A stretch of DNA of 5,431 nucleotides from Actinomycetota bacterium (GTDB taxonomy: Bacteria > Actinomycetota > Humimicrobiia > Humimicrobiales > Humimicrobiaceae), in NCBI GenBank assembly GCA_018400395.1, contig JAGYMN010000081.1, positions 1 through 5,431 on the forward strand, read 5' to 3'. Below the pieces are notes generated by a model. The model ran no database searches. It had not been told where the DNA came from and saw only the letters and a program-made list of their open reading frames with translations. The first letter of the stretch is position 1. The number at the start of each line of letters is the position of its first letter. A program made the position numbers and the translations under genes. Below are positions 1-5,431 of this stretch, piece by piece.

Positions 1-29
1 TCAATACGAATTTATTTGCTGGAAAGTAA

Positions 30-45
30 ATAAGGAAAACCTTAT
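30..45 (+). other. Small hairpin in the leader just upstream of folD
   Basis: ATAAGG and CCTTAT form a 6-bp stem around an AAAA loop, followed by ATTTTT. It could be a weak terminator of an upstream gene lying outside the window, or a leader structure close to the folD ribosome binding site. The stem has only two G-C pairs, so chance is a real alternative. Bases 1-67 contain no convincing sigma-A promoter, so folD may be transcribed from further upstream. The folD Shine-Dalgarno is GGAG at 56-59, eight bases before the ATG. Confidence 0.3.
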
Positions 46-67
46 ATTTTTAATTGGAGTGAGTTAA

Positions 68-1189
68 ATGGCAATAATAATAGACGGAAAGCAGATAGCC
101 GAAGACATAAAAAACGAAATAAAAGATGAAATAATAGAGTATGAAAAGAAAAATGGCTCGAGACCGGGCCTGGGTGTAATCCTTGTAGGTGAAAACCCTG
201 CTTCAAGAGTTTATGTAAACAGTAAGGCAAAAGCGTGTGAACAGGTGGGGATACATTCAGAGACTATAAAAATGGATGATACTGTTAAAACGATCGATAT
301 TTTAATGGAAATAGAAAAACTTAATAAGAGGCAGGACATACACGGGATTCTTGTTCAGCTTCCTCTTCCAGGACAGATAGATGTAAGAATGGTGCTGGAG
401 TCTATTGCTCCAGAAAAAGATGTAGATGGTTTCCATCCAATGAATATGGGAAGTCTGGTAGCAAAACAGGATTTTCTTGTTCCTGCAACACCTGCGGGGA
501 TAATGGAGATGCTCAAAAGATACAATATCCCGATGAAAGGGAAAGATGTTACCGTAGTAGGTCACAGCGAAATAGTCGGTAAACCAATGAGCCTGCTCTT
601 CCTGAATGAATGGGCTACACCGACAATCTGTCATATTGAAACCAATGAACTTAAGTCACATACCATAGGAGCAGATATACTGGTAGTAGCAGCAGGGGTT
701 CCATATCTTATAAAAGAGGATATGGTTAAAGAGGGTGCAGTAGTTATAGATGTTGGTATTAACAGGATTACCAGAGATAAAGCCGGGCCGGAACTTCTGA
801 AATGGCGTAAAGAGGATTTTGATAAAAAGGGCGCCGCTTTAATAGGCGATGTAGATTTTGTAAATGTGGAACCGAAAGCTTCATACATTACTCCTGTACC
901 AGGTGGAGTAGGTCCGATGACAATTGCCATGTTGCTTTCGAATACTTTAAAACTGGCACGAAAAGCAGTAAGGAGGGAAAAAGAGATGAAAGAATGTCTG
1001 GGAGAGTTTAAAGACATGAGTAAAGATGAAGTGATTGATGCTTATGACGACATGGTAGAGAAACTCTTTGCGAGGGTAAATGAAATGCAGGATGAGATCG
1101 ACAGCTTAAAAAGAGAAGCAGGCGGAAATGGAAGACCTGCAAAAGTTGATGTAAGAAAAGTCGAAGAAATGGTAAATGCAGAAAAGTAA
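68..1189 (+). CDS. folD: Bifunctional methylene-THF dehydrogenase / methenyl-THF cyclohydrolase FolD with C-terminal extension
   Basis: FolD oxidises 5,10-methylene-tetrahydrofolate to the methenyl form with NAD(P)+ and hydrolyses that to 10-formyl-tetrahydrofolate. It is a cytoplasmic enzyme that feeds purine and formyl-Met synthesis, or the methyl branch of the Wood-Ljungdahl pathway in acetogens. Visible hallmarks are YVNSKAKAC with Tyr49 and catalytic Lys53; the HGILVQLPLP signature (about 92-101) with Gln98; KDVDGF with Asp120; a Rossmann segment VVGHSEIVGKP (163-173); and PGGVGPMT (278-285). The start follows a GGAG at good spacing. Three things are odd. The usual Arg after VVG is His166, and the later CHSRT-type motif reads CHIET. 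About 19 extra residues lie between DVGINR and GDV (234-259). The family core (about 285 residues) ends near residue 300, yet the protein runs to 373. The tail has a heptad at V330, L333, V337, M340, I344 and L347. Function of the core is certain; cofactor choice and the role of the tail are inferred. Confidence 0.96.
   Translation: MAIIIDGKQIAEDIKNEIKDEIIEYEKKNGSRPGLGVILVGENPASRVYVNSKAKACEQVGIHSETIKMDDTVKTIDILMEIEKLNKRQDIHGILVQLPLPGQIDVRMVLESIAPEKDVDGFHPMNMGSLVAKQDFLVPATPAGIMEMLKRYNIPMKGKDVTVVGHSEIVGKPMSLLFLNEWATPTICHIETNELKSHTIGADILVVAAGVPYLIKEDMVKEGAVVIDVGINRITRDKAGPELLKWRKEDFDKKGAALIGDVDFVNVEPKASYITPVPGGVGPMTIAMLLSNTLKLARKAVRREKEMKECLGEFKDMSKDEVIDAYDDMVEKLFARVNEMQDEIDSLKREAGGNGRPAKVDVRKVEEMVNAEK
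970..988 (+). promoter_or_regulatory. Internal Shine-Dalgarno and in-frame ATG inside folD
   Basis: AAGGAGGG at 970-977 is followed eight bases later by an ATG at 986-988. This is a stronger ribosome binding site than the gene's own GGAG. The ATG is Met307 of FolD, in frame, and lies at the junction between the conserved core and the C-terminal extension. Initiation here would give a free 67-residue product ending at 1189. The motif comes from two consecutive AGG arginine codons (302-303), so it may be incidental. Its place at the domain boundary makes that less comfortable. Confidence 0.45.
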
Positions 1190-1304
1190 TTTACTTAGCA
1201 AGTTTTATCTATGAAGTGAAAAGAATATAGAATAATGTTCAAATTGATATTATACTGTTTTTGGTCATTATTTGATATATTATAGTGATTTCATACATTT
1301 ATTT

Positions 1305-1340
1305 AAAATAGGCCGGATTAATAATTCGGCCTATTTTGTT
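1305..1340 (+). terminator. Rho-independent terminator downstream of folD
   Basis: AAAATAGGCCG (1305-1315) and CGGCCTATTTT (1327-1337) form a perfect 11-bp stem. Four more pairs, one of them G-U, can form within the 11-base loop, leaving a three-base AAT loop. A T-rich run follows on the + strand and an A-rich run precedes it, so it could also act on the opposite strand. It lies about 115 bases past the folD stop. The 1190-1304 gap holds no ORF or RNA that I recognise. Confidence 0.85.
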
Positions 1341-1361
1341 ACCCCGCTTAAAATTATATAG

Positions 1362-1408
1362 CTGCGAATATATATAATGATAATTGCAAAGCATTTGAAC
1401 TGCGAATA
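1362..1408 (+). repeat. 9-bp direct repeat CTGCGAATA in the promoter region of the lipoprotein gene
   Basis: CTGCGAATA occurs at 1362-1370 and again at 1400-1408, 38 bases apart start to start. Each copy runs into a -10-like sequence: TATAAT at 1373-1378 and TAAAAT at 1407-1412. It could be a duplicated promoter segment or paired binding sites for a regulator about 3.6 helical turns apart. It could also be chance in AT-rich DNA, although the repeat's GCG core is relatively G+C-rich for this intergenic region. Confidence 0.4.
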
Positions 1409-1412
1409 AAAT
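1384..1412 (+). promoter_or_regulatory. Probable sigma-A promoter of the DUF4349 lipoprotein gene
   Basis: The -35 TTGCAA (1384-1389) and -10 TAAAAT (1407-1412) are separated by exactly 17 bases. They match the consensus at four and five of six positions. A start near 1419 would leave a leader of about 29 bases containing the GAAGGGAG ribosome binding site at 1434-1441. A second TATAAT at 1373-1378 lacks a good -35. Confidence 0.6.
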
Positions 1413-1447
1413 ACTTTTATTATTAAGAAAACAGAAGGGAGCATTAA

Positions 1448-2404
1448 ATGAATTTAAAGGGCATTAATAAAGTATTTCTAATACTGATTATTATTCTGGC
1501 AGTAGTGCTGATTGCAGCGTCTACCGGCTGCGCAATGGATAATCGACTGGCTGCTCCGGAAGGGAAAGGTTTTTCAGAAGAAGAATTTCCTGTCATGGTG
1601 GAAGAGGAATTAGTAGAGCAAGCCCCTTCAAGAGAAATGACGCAGGAAGATTATGCAGCAGCTGAAGAGGACGCATATAGAGAAGAGGCAAAATACAGTG
1701 ATACTGCAGGTATTGAAGGCCGTAAGGTTATAAAAACAGCTTATATTGATCTTGAAGTAGGTGAAGGAAAGTTTGAAAAGATAGTTTTTGACGTTACACG
1801 GCTTGCTGAAAAAAATGGGGGCTTTGTCTCCCATACCAGCAGCTATTCTGATTCAGAGGGCAACCTTACTGGCGGCAATATTACCATAAGAATACCCCAC
1901 GACAGATATAATTCTGCGCTTGATCTGATAAAAGATATGGGTACTGTAAAAAGCATATCGGTATCAGGCCAGGACGTAACCCAGGAATATACAGATCTTG
2001 AGAGCAGGTTGAGAAATATGGAAGCCCAGGAAGAGGTTCTTCTCGAACTTATGGCAGAATCAGACGATGTCAGTGATAGCATAGAGGTGCAGAGGGAGCT
2101 TAGTAATGTTCAGGAACAGATAGAGATGATAAAGGGAAGAATGAATTATCTTGACAATATGGTTTCTTTCTCAACTATAGACGTATATATTCACGAACCC
2201 GAACCGATTTCCGAATCAGCTGGCTGGGGATTTATTGAAGCATTAAAAAAAGGGTTGAGAGGAGCGGTGACGGTTTTTAATTTTGTTGTAATATTTATTA
2301 TAGCTGCAAGTCCGGTCATTTTGATTGTTGCAATAATTATAATAATAATCTGGCTTATAATAAGGGCGAGGAAAAGGAAAATAAGGAAAATAGATAAGAA
2401 ATAG
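1448..2404 (+). CDS. DUF4349-type lipoprotein with C-terminal membrane anchor
   Basis: The 318-residue protein begins with a basic start and a hydrophobic signal stretch (about 9-24), ending in AASTGC with Cys28. This fits the broad prokaryotic lipoprotein pattern, although Ser replaces the common Leu at -3. An acidic, probably disordered linker follows (about 40-90). The DUF4349 domain runs from about 92 to 250, recognised from RKVIKTAYIDLEV, GGFVS, ITIRIP, SVSGQDVTQEYTDLESRLRN and the closing STIDVYI. Its middle (about 183-236) is rich in Glu, Leu and Arg heptads and should form a helical coiled-coil hairpin. A transmembrane helix (about 276-306) and the basic tail RARKRKIRKIDKK close the protein, putting the tail in the cytoplasm. 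The domain would therefore sit outside the membrane, held at both ends. The biochemical function of the family is not known to me. The start is supported by GAAGGGAG six bases upstream. Flanking hairpins and its own promoter suggest a monocistronic gene. Confidence 0.88.
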   Translation: MNLKGINKVFLILIIILAVVLIAASTGCAMDNRLAAPEGKGFSEEEFPVMVEEELVEQAPSREMTQEDYAAAEEDAYREEAKYSDTAGIEGRKVIKTAYIDLEVGEGKFEKIVFDVTRLAEKNGGFVSHTSSYSDSEGNLTGGNITIRIPHDRYNSALDLIKDMGTVKSISVSGQDVTQEYTDLESRLRNMEAQEEVLLELMAESDDVSDSIEVQRELSNVQEQIEMIKGRMNYLDNMVSFSTIDVYIHEPEPISESAGWGFIEALKKGLRGAVTVFNFVVIFIIAASPVILIVAIIIIIIWLIIRARKRKIRKIDKK

Positions 2405-2423
2405 AATCCTTAGAATAAAAAAT

Positions 2424-2480
2424 AATTATATAAAGGCAGGCCTTTTAATTGATAAAGGTTCTGCCTTTATAATTAATTTA
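2424..2480 (+). terminator. Large hairpin after the lipoprotein gene, probable terminator
   Basis: ATAAAGGCAG (2430-2439) pairs with CTGCCTTTAT (2461-2470). The stem continues inward through CCTTT/AAAGG and outward through AATTAT/ATAATT with a small bulge. The 3' side is T-rich (TTTATAATTAATTT) but has no clean run of T, so termination efficiency is uncertain. It begins 20 bases past the stop codon, as a terminator would. Confidence 0.65.
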
Positions 2481-2485
2481 AGCTT

Positions 2486-2499
2486 TTTGATTTATCAAA
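2486..2499. other. Short palindrome upstream of the eno promoter, possible operator
   Basis: TTTGAT and ATCAAA are perfect inverted arms around TT. The site lies just downstream of the hairpin and about 55 bases upstream of the eno -10. The placement would suit an upstream regulator site. The palindrome is AT-rich and short, and I do not recognise it as a known operator. Confidence 0.2.
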
Positions 2500-2531
2500 T
2501 AGCAGCTAAAAGATATTATTTTCCAAATAGT

Positions 2532-2560
2532 GTTATGTAAGAAAATTATTGTGATATAAT
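2532..2560 (+). promoter_or_regulatory. Extended -10 promoter of eno
   Basis: TGATATAAT at 2552-2560 is a perfect TATAAT preceded by the TGN extension. The -35 position (2532-2537, GTTATG) is poor, which is common for extended -10 promoters. A start near 2567 gives a leader of about 43 bases. The eno ribosome binding site AAGGGAG (2596-2602) lies seven bases before the ATG. Confidence 0.6.
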
Positions 2561-2609
2561 ACCTTAGGTTTTAATTATTTAGCCAAAACATCAAAAAGGG
2601 AGATTACAA

Positions 2610-3902
2610 ATGAGCGAGTGGACGGAAATAGCAGCCATACAGGCAAGAGAGATACTGGATTCCAGGGGTAATCCTACAATCGAGGTGGAAACCGAACTTA
2701 ATGATGGGACGGTAGGAAGAGCCGCAGTCCCCTCGGGAGCATCAACAGGAGCTTTTGAGGCAGTAGAACTGAGGGATGGAGATAAAAATAGATATGAGGG
2801 GAAAGGTGTCTTAAATGCCATTGAAAATGTCAATTCATTTATAGCCCCCGAGCTTGAAGGAATGGATGCCCTGTATCAGAGGGAGATAGACAGTGTCATG
2901 CTGGAGCTGGACGGCACTGAGAATAAATCGAAAATTGGGGCAAATGCGATACTGGGTGTTTCACTTTCTGTCGCAAAAGCTGTTGCCCTGTCGCTTGAGA
3001 CGCCGCTTTACAGATATATTGGCGGAGTCAATGGACATATACTTCCTGTTCCTATGATGAATATACTTAATGGAGGAAAACACGCTGACAATAGCGTAGA
3101 TCTTCAGGAATTTATGATAATGCCCCTGGGTGCACATTCCTTTATGGAAGCTCTCAGAATGAGTTCAGAGGTATTTCATAAGTTAAAATCAGTGCTTGGG
3201 AAAGAAGGGTTAAGCACCGCAGTAGGTGATGAGGGAGGCTTTGCCCCTGATCTTAACACAAATGAAGACGCCATAAAATATATAATAAAGGCTGTAGAGC
3301 AGTCAGGTTATAAACCAGGTAAGGATGTATATATAGCTCTTGATCCAGCTTCAACAGAATTTTTTAAAAATGGAAAATATGAACTTCAGGGAGAAGGTAA
3401 GACGCTGACATCCGCCGGTATAGTAGATTATTATACAGAACTGGTTGAAAAGTATCCAATTATTTCTATAGAAGACGGGATGGCAGAAGAAGACTGGGAA
3501 GGCTGGAAGCTGCTTACCGAAAAACTGGGTAAAAGTATCCAGATCGTAGGAGATGACCTTTTTGTCACCAACACTGGCAGGCTAAAAAAGGGAATAGAGA
3601 AGGGTGTTGCCAATTCTATTCTCATAAAATTAAATCAGATAGGCACATTATCCGAGACAATAGATGCAATAGAAATGGCATACAGGGCCGGATATACAGC
3701 AATAATATCGCACCGGTCAGGTGAAACCGAAGATACTACCATTGCAGATATTGTTGTAGGCCTCAATGCAGGACAGATAAAGACAGGTGCCCCATCAAGA
3801 ACTGACAGGGTCTGCAAGTATAACCAGCTACTCCGTATCGAAGAAGATCTGGATGAAGAAGCTTTCTATCCGGGCCTGGAGGCATTCTATAATCTGAAAT
3901 AA
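2610..3902 (+). CDS. eno: Enolase (phosphopyruvate hydratase)
   Basis: Enolase interconverts 2-phosphoglycerate and phosphoenolpyruvate in glycolysis and gluconeogenesis, in the cytoplasm, with Mg2+. At 430 residues it has the usual bacterial length. The N-terminal domain opens with AREILDSRGNPT and the mobile loop PSGASTGAFEA (41-51). Active-site residues are all present: His158 in GGKHADN, Glu167, the general acid Glu208 in VGDEGGFAP, metal ligands Asp245, Glu288 and Asp315, the base Lys340 in the signature ILIKLNQIGTLSET (337-350), His368-Arg369-Ser370, and Lys391. I see no truncation or frameshift. The gene stands apart from the gap-pgk-tpi-gpm cluster where eno often lies in Firmicutes, at least within this window. 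It has its own promoter. No convincing terminator follows, so some read-through into the next gene is likely. The start is supported by a good Shine-Dalgarno and by the match to the family N-terminus. Confidence 0.98.
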   Translation: MSEWTEIAAIQAREILDSRGNPTIEVETELNDGTVGRAAVPSGASTGAFEAVELRDGDKNRYEGKGVLNAIENVNSFIAPELEGMDALYQREIDSVMLELDGTENKSKIGANAILGVSLSVAKAVALSLETPLYRYIGGVNGHILPVPMMNILNGGKHADNSVDLQEFMIMPLGAHSFMEALRMSSEVFHKLKSVLGKEGLSTAVGDEGGFAPDLNTNEDAIKYIIKAVEQSGYKPGKDVYIALDPASTEFFKNGKYELQGEGKTLTSAGIVDYYTELVEKYPIISIEDGMAEEDWEGWKLLTEKLGKSIQIVGDDLFVTNTGRLKKGIEKGVANSILIKLNQIGTLSETIDAIEMAYRAGYTAIISHRSGETEDTTIADIVVGLNAGQIKTGAPSRTDRVCKYNQLLRIEEDLDEEAFYPGLEAFYNLK

Positions 3903-3935
3903 ATTTTGAGATTTTTTTCAGAGATTTATGAATCA

Positions 3936-3964
3936 TTGACATAAAAAATAGTTTTATTAATAAT
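3936..3964 (+). promoter_or_regulatory. Sigma-A promoter candidate between eno and the next gene
   Basis: A perfect -35 TTGACA (3936-3941) is followed after 17 bases by AATAAT (3959-3964), five of six matches to the -10 consensus. A second, perfect TATAAT lies at 3979-3984 but lacks a good -35, and it would leave almost no leader before the ribosome binding site at 3994-3998. The first pair is the better candidate. It suggests that the downstream gene can be expressed independently of eno. Confidence 0.55.
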
Positions 3965-4001
3965 GATGTTTTCAACGATATAATTTGTATCAGAAAGGTT
4001 T

Positions 4002-4754
4002 TTGAAAGATAAGATGGATTTAAATGAAAAAATTAGAAAGGCCCTGAAAGATACAGAGGTGGTCCTTGATCCGGAAGAGTTGATATCATCTTATCATTCT
4101 ACAACCGTGAGATATTATTTACTTGCTGTACCAATGTACCTCCAATTTGAAGGCAGAAGCGAGGACTCCGAGACTATAGTCAGAGAGGGTAAGATAACAT
4201 GGCAGAAACCAAAACTCCTTACCCCATCGTATATGCTCAGAGTTGAAGGTTTTAGTGAAGAAGCAAGAAGAGCATTTGATATGCTTGCTTCTGAGGATAG
4301 TGATCTTGCTATGATTCTATACAGGCTGAGGCTTGCAAAAAATACAGAAAAGATTGATATAGTATCTGAATCATTTGAGAAAGTATTAAAAAGAATTATC
4401 AGTGACATAGAAAAGAGAAAAGATAAAAATACTGCGGTAATAAAAGGTGTAGATGAGTTCTGGGATGTATCGCTTTCAAAGTTTACCCAGGAGCTTATGA
4501 CCAGGAGTGCATATTTTTCACAGCTTCCGGATATGCTGGAAAGGAGTGCTATAGGTATTAACAGCCGCGGCTTCCCTGTTGTAAAAAGAGACGGCTCAGG
4601 AATACCAGTCGCTGCTCTCAGGGAGATAGAGATCCTGTTTAAATTATTTGAGAAAAATGAGATTAAACCAAACAGGCTGAAAGAAGAACTCGACCGGTGG
4701 GGAGTTTTTGACCATTATCAGGATAGATTCTTCAGATATTTCAGGAAGAGATAG
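4002..4754 (+). CDS. Hypothetical protein, about 250 residues, downstream of eno
   Basis: I do not recognise this protein or any known domain in it. It has no signal peptide and no membrane-length hydrophobic stretch, so it is probably cytoplasmic. It is rich in charged residues and reads as mostly helical. Features that might mark conserved positions are KPKLLTPSYMLRVEGFSEEARRAF (69-92), VDEFWD (150-155), GFPVVKRDGSGIPVAALREIE (190-210) and a basic, aromatic C-terminus (HYQDRFFRYFRKR). Coding status is supported by a long open frame that fills the space after eno, and by a promoter. The start is uncertain. TTG at 4002 has AAAGG only three bases upstream, which is very close. The in-frame ATG at 4014 has only a weak GAAAG nearby and would shorten the protein by four residues. 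It may be co-transcribed with eno by read-through, but no functional link can be read from the sequence. Confidence 0.8.
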   Translation: MKDKMDLNEKIRKALKDTEVVLDPEELISSYHSTTVRYYLLAVPMYLQFEGRSEDSETIVREGKITWQKPKLLTPSYMLRVEGFSEEARRAFDMLASEDSDLAMILYRLRLAKNTEKIDIVSESFEKVLKRIISDIEKRKDKNTAVIKGVDEFWDVSLSKFTQELMTRSAYFSQLPDMLERSAIGINSRGFPVVKRDGSGIPVAALREIEILFKLFEKNEIKPNRLKEELDRWGVFDHYQDRFFRYFRKR

Positions 4755-4838
4755 TAGGGCATCAAGATTAAAAGATAATTTTCTAAGCCTGCAGGATCTT
4801 CTGAATATCAATATTTTATTATAAGTTAAGTTTTAGGA

Positions 4839-5431
4839 TTAAGATTCTTTCAGGGTTTTTATATAATATTTCCTTATAATTGCAAGAACAAAAAAGATTA
4901 CCATAAATATAATTGTTATTAACATTGAAATAAAAAGGCTGTGACTGGCTAAAAATCTAATTAAAAAAGGAGCCATACCGCCACTAAAAAATTGCAAGAC
5001 AAAAAGTATGGTCAGTGCGATATCTTTTTCTGAATTAAATATTAAACCTGTAGAGGAAACCATTAATGGTATTATTCCTGAAAAACCCAGGCCTGCTACT
5101 ACTGCTCCAATAAAATTTATTATTCGTGTTGAAGAAAAAATTAAAAGGGCCAGACCAAATATGCTAATAATAGATAAACCTATAAGTAAACTACCGGATT
5201 TATATTTATATGATAATAGGCTTACCGCCAGTCTTCCTAAAAGTATGCCTATCCAGAACAAAGACACAATAAGGCTTGCGCTGTAAAGATCAAATAATTT
5301 ATCAATTCTAAAAAAAGTTGGCGACCAGGAAAAAACCGTTACCATGGACATCATACATAAAAAAATTGAAATCCCTGTAAAAATTAAGTATTTATTTTTA
5401 TTTTTAAATATTCAGGATATGTTTTATGGTC
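4839..5431 (-). CDS. MFS transporter, C-terminal half; partial at window edge, with apparent frameshift
   Basis: On the minus strand, the frame ending at 4839 encodes six hydrophobic helices that match TM7-TM12 of a 12-helix major facilitator transporter. They include a GILLGRL motif-A-like turn after TM8 and AGLGFSGIIPL in TM10. The latter resembles sugar/fucose-permease-like members, but the substrate cannot be told. The first ATG codons (5354, 5351, 5345) fall inside TM7, so they are not credible gene starts. Upstream, the reading frame meets a stop at 5412-5414. A different frame from 5431 to the TAA at 5384 encodes DHKTYPEYLK, a plausible loop between TM6 and TM7. Joining the two by a -1 shift at TTTAAAA (5408-5402) gives an uninterrupted protein. 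The N-terminal half lies outside the window. This is either a pseudogene, a homopolymer sequencing error or, less likely, programmed frameshifting. The gene is convergent with its neighbour. Confidence 0.75.

Noticed and set aside
2..67. Open frame from base 2 to a TAA at 65-67 that could be the end of an upstream gene abutting folD
   Set aside because: Two other frames also stop within the first 33 bases and nothing distinguishes a coding tail. The stretch also contains the hairpin and the folD ribosome binding site.
302..1017. Minus-strand open frames within folD
   Set aside because: They lie opposite a clearly conserved gene, have no ribosome binding site that I can see, and their translations look like no protein family.
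1201..1304. Promoter-like TATACT and TATATT sequences before the folD terminator, perhaps a small RNA
   Set aside because: No -35 at acceptable spacing was found, and the region is uniformly AT-rich. The nearby hairpin is better explained as the folD terminator.
3894..3921. Possible terminator of eno: CTGAAA and TTTCAG arms with a T7 run at 3912-3918
   Set aside because: The stem is AT-rich, has a mismatch, overlaps the stop codon, and the T run lies inside the stem rather than after it. It does not look like an intrinsic terminator.
4755..4838. Search for a shared terminator between the convergent hypothetical and MFS genes, including the CCTGCAGG palindrome at 4788-4795
   Set aside because: The palindrome has no loop and no following T run. 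Other inverted repeats there (AATAT/ATATT) are too short. No supported terminator was found.
5008..5286. Plus-strand 92-residue open frame opposite the MFS gene
   Set aside because: It is a shadow of the transporter's reading frame; the minus-strand translation has clear membrane helices and MFS motifs.

Overview
The window is AT-rich bacterial DNA. Purine-rich Shine-Dalgarno sites (GGAG, GAAGGGAG, AAGGGAG), a TTG start candidate, sigma-A type promoters and the protein types point to a low-GC Firmicute of the Clostridia/Halanaerobiia kind. That is inference from style; no marker gene fixes the taxon. No mobile element, CRISPR array, tRNA or rRNA was seen.

Layout, left to right. (1) 68-1189 (+): FolD, the methylene-tetrahydrofolate dehydrogenase/cyclohydrolase of one-carbon metabolism. 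It carries a C-terminal extension of about 73 residues with a regular coiled-coil heptad, an insert of about 19 residues before the GDV motif, and substitutions in the dinucleotide pocket. A strong Shine-Dalgarno and an in-frame ATG sit exactly where the core ends and the extension begins. (2) 1190-1447: intergenic, with a strong intrinsic terminator at 1305-1340, a 9-bp direct repeat and a sigma-A-like promoter. (3) 1448-2404 (+): a DUF4349-type lipoprotein with both an N-terminal lipobox and a C-terminal membrane helix. (4) 2405-2609: intergenic, with a large hairpin (probable terminator), a small AT-rich palindrome and an extended -10 promoter. (5) 2610-3902 (+): enolase, complete with all catalytic residues. 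(6) 3903-4001: a promoter for the next gene and no convincing eno terminator. (7) 4002-4754 (+): an unrecognised soluble 250-residue protein. (8) 4755-4838: a short convergent gap in which I found no convincing terminator. (9) 4839-5431 (-): the C-terminal half of an MFS transporter that runs off the window and is interrupted by an apparent -1 frameshift at a T-TTA-AAA heptamer.

The genes do not form one evident pathway. folD, the lipoprotein gene and eno each appear to be separate transcription units on the + strand, set apart by hairpins and promoters. The unknown gene after eno may be read through from eno as well as having its own promoter. The MFS gene is convergent with this block. The most notable observations are the extended FolD with its internal translation-start signal, and the frameshift in the transporter. 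No clearly new multi-gene system is visible.
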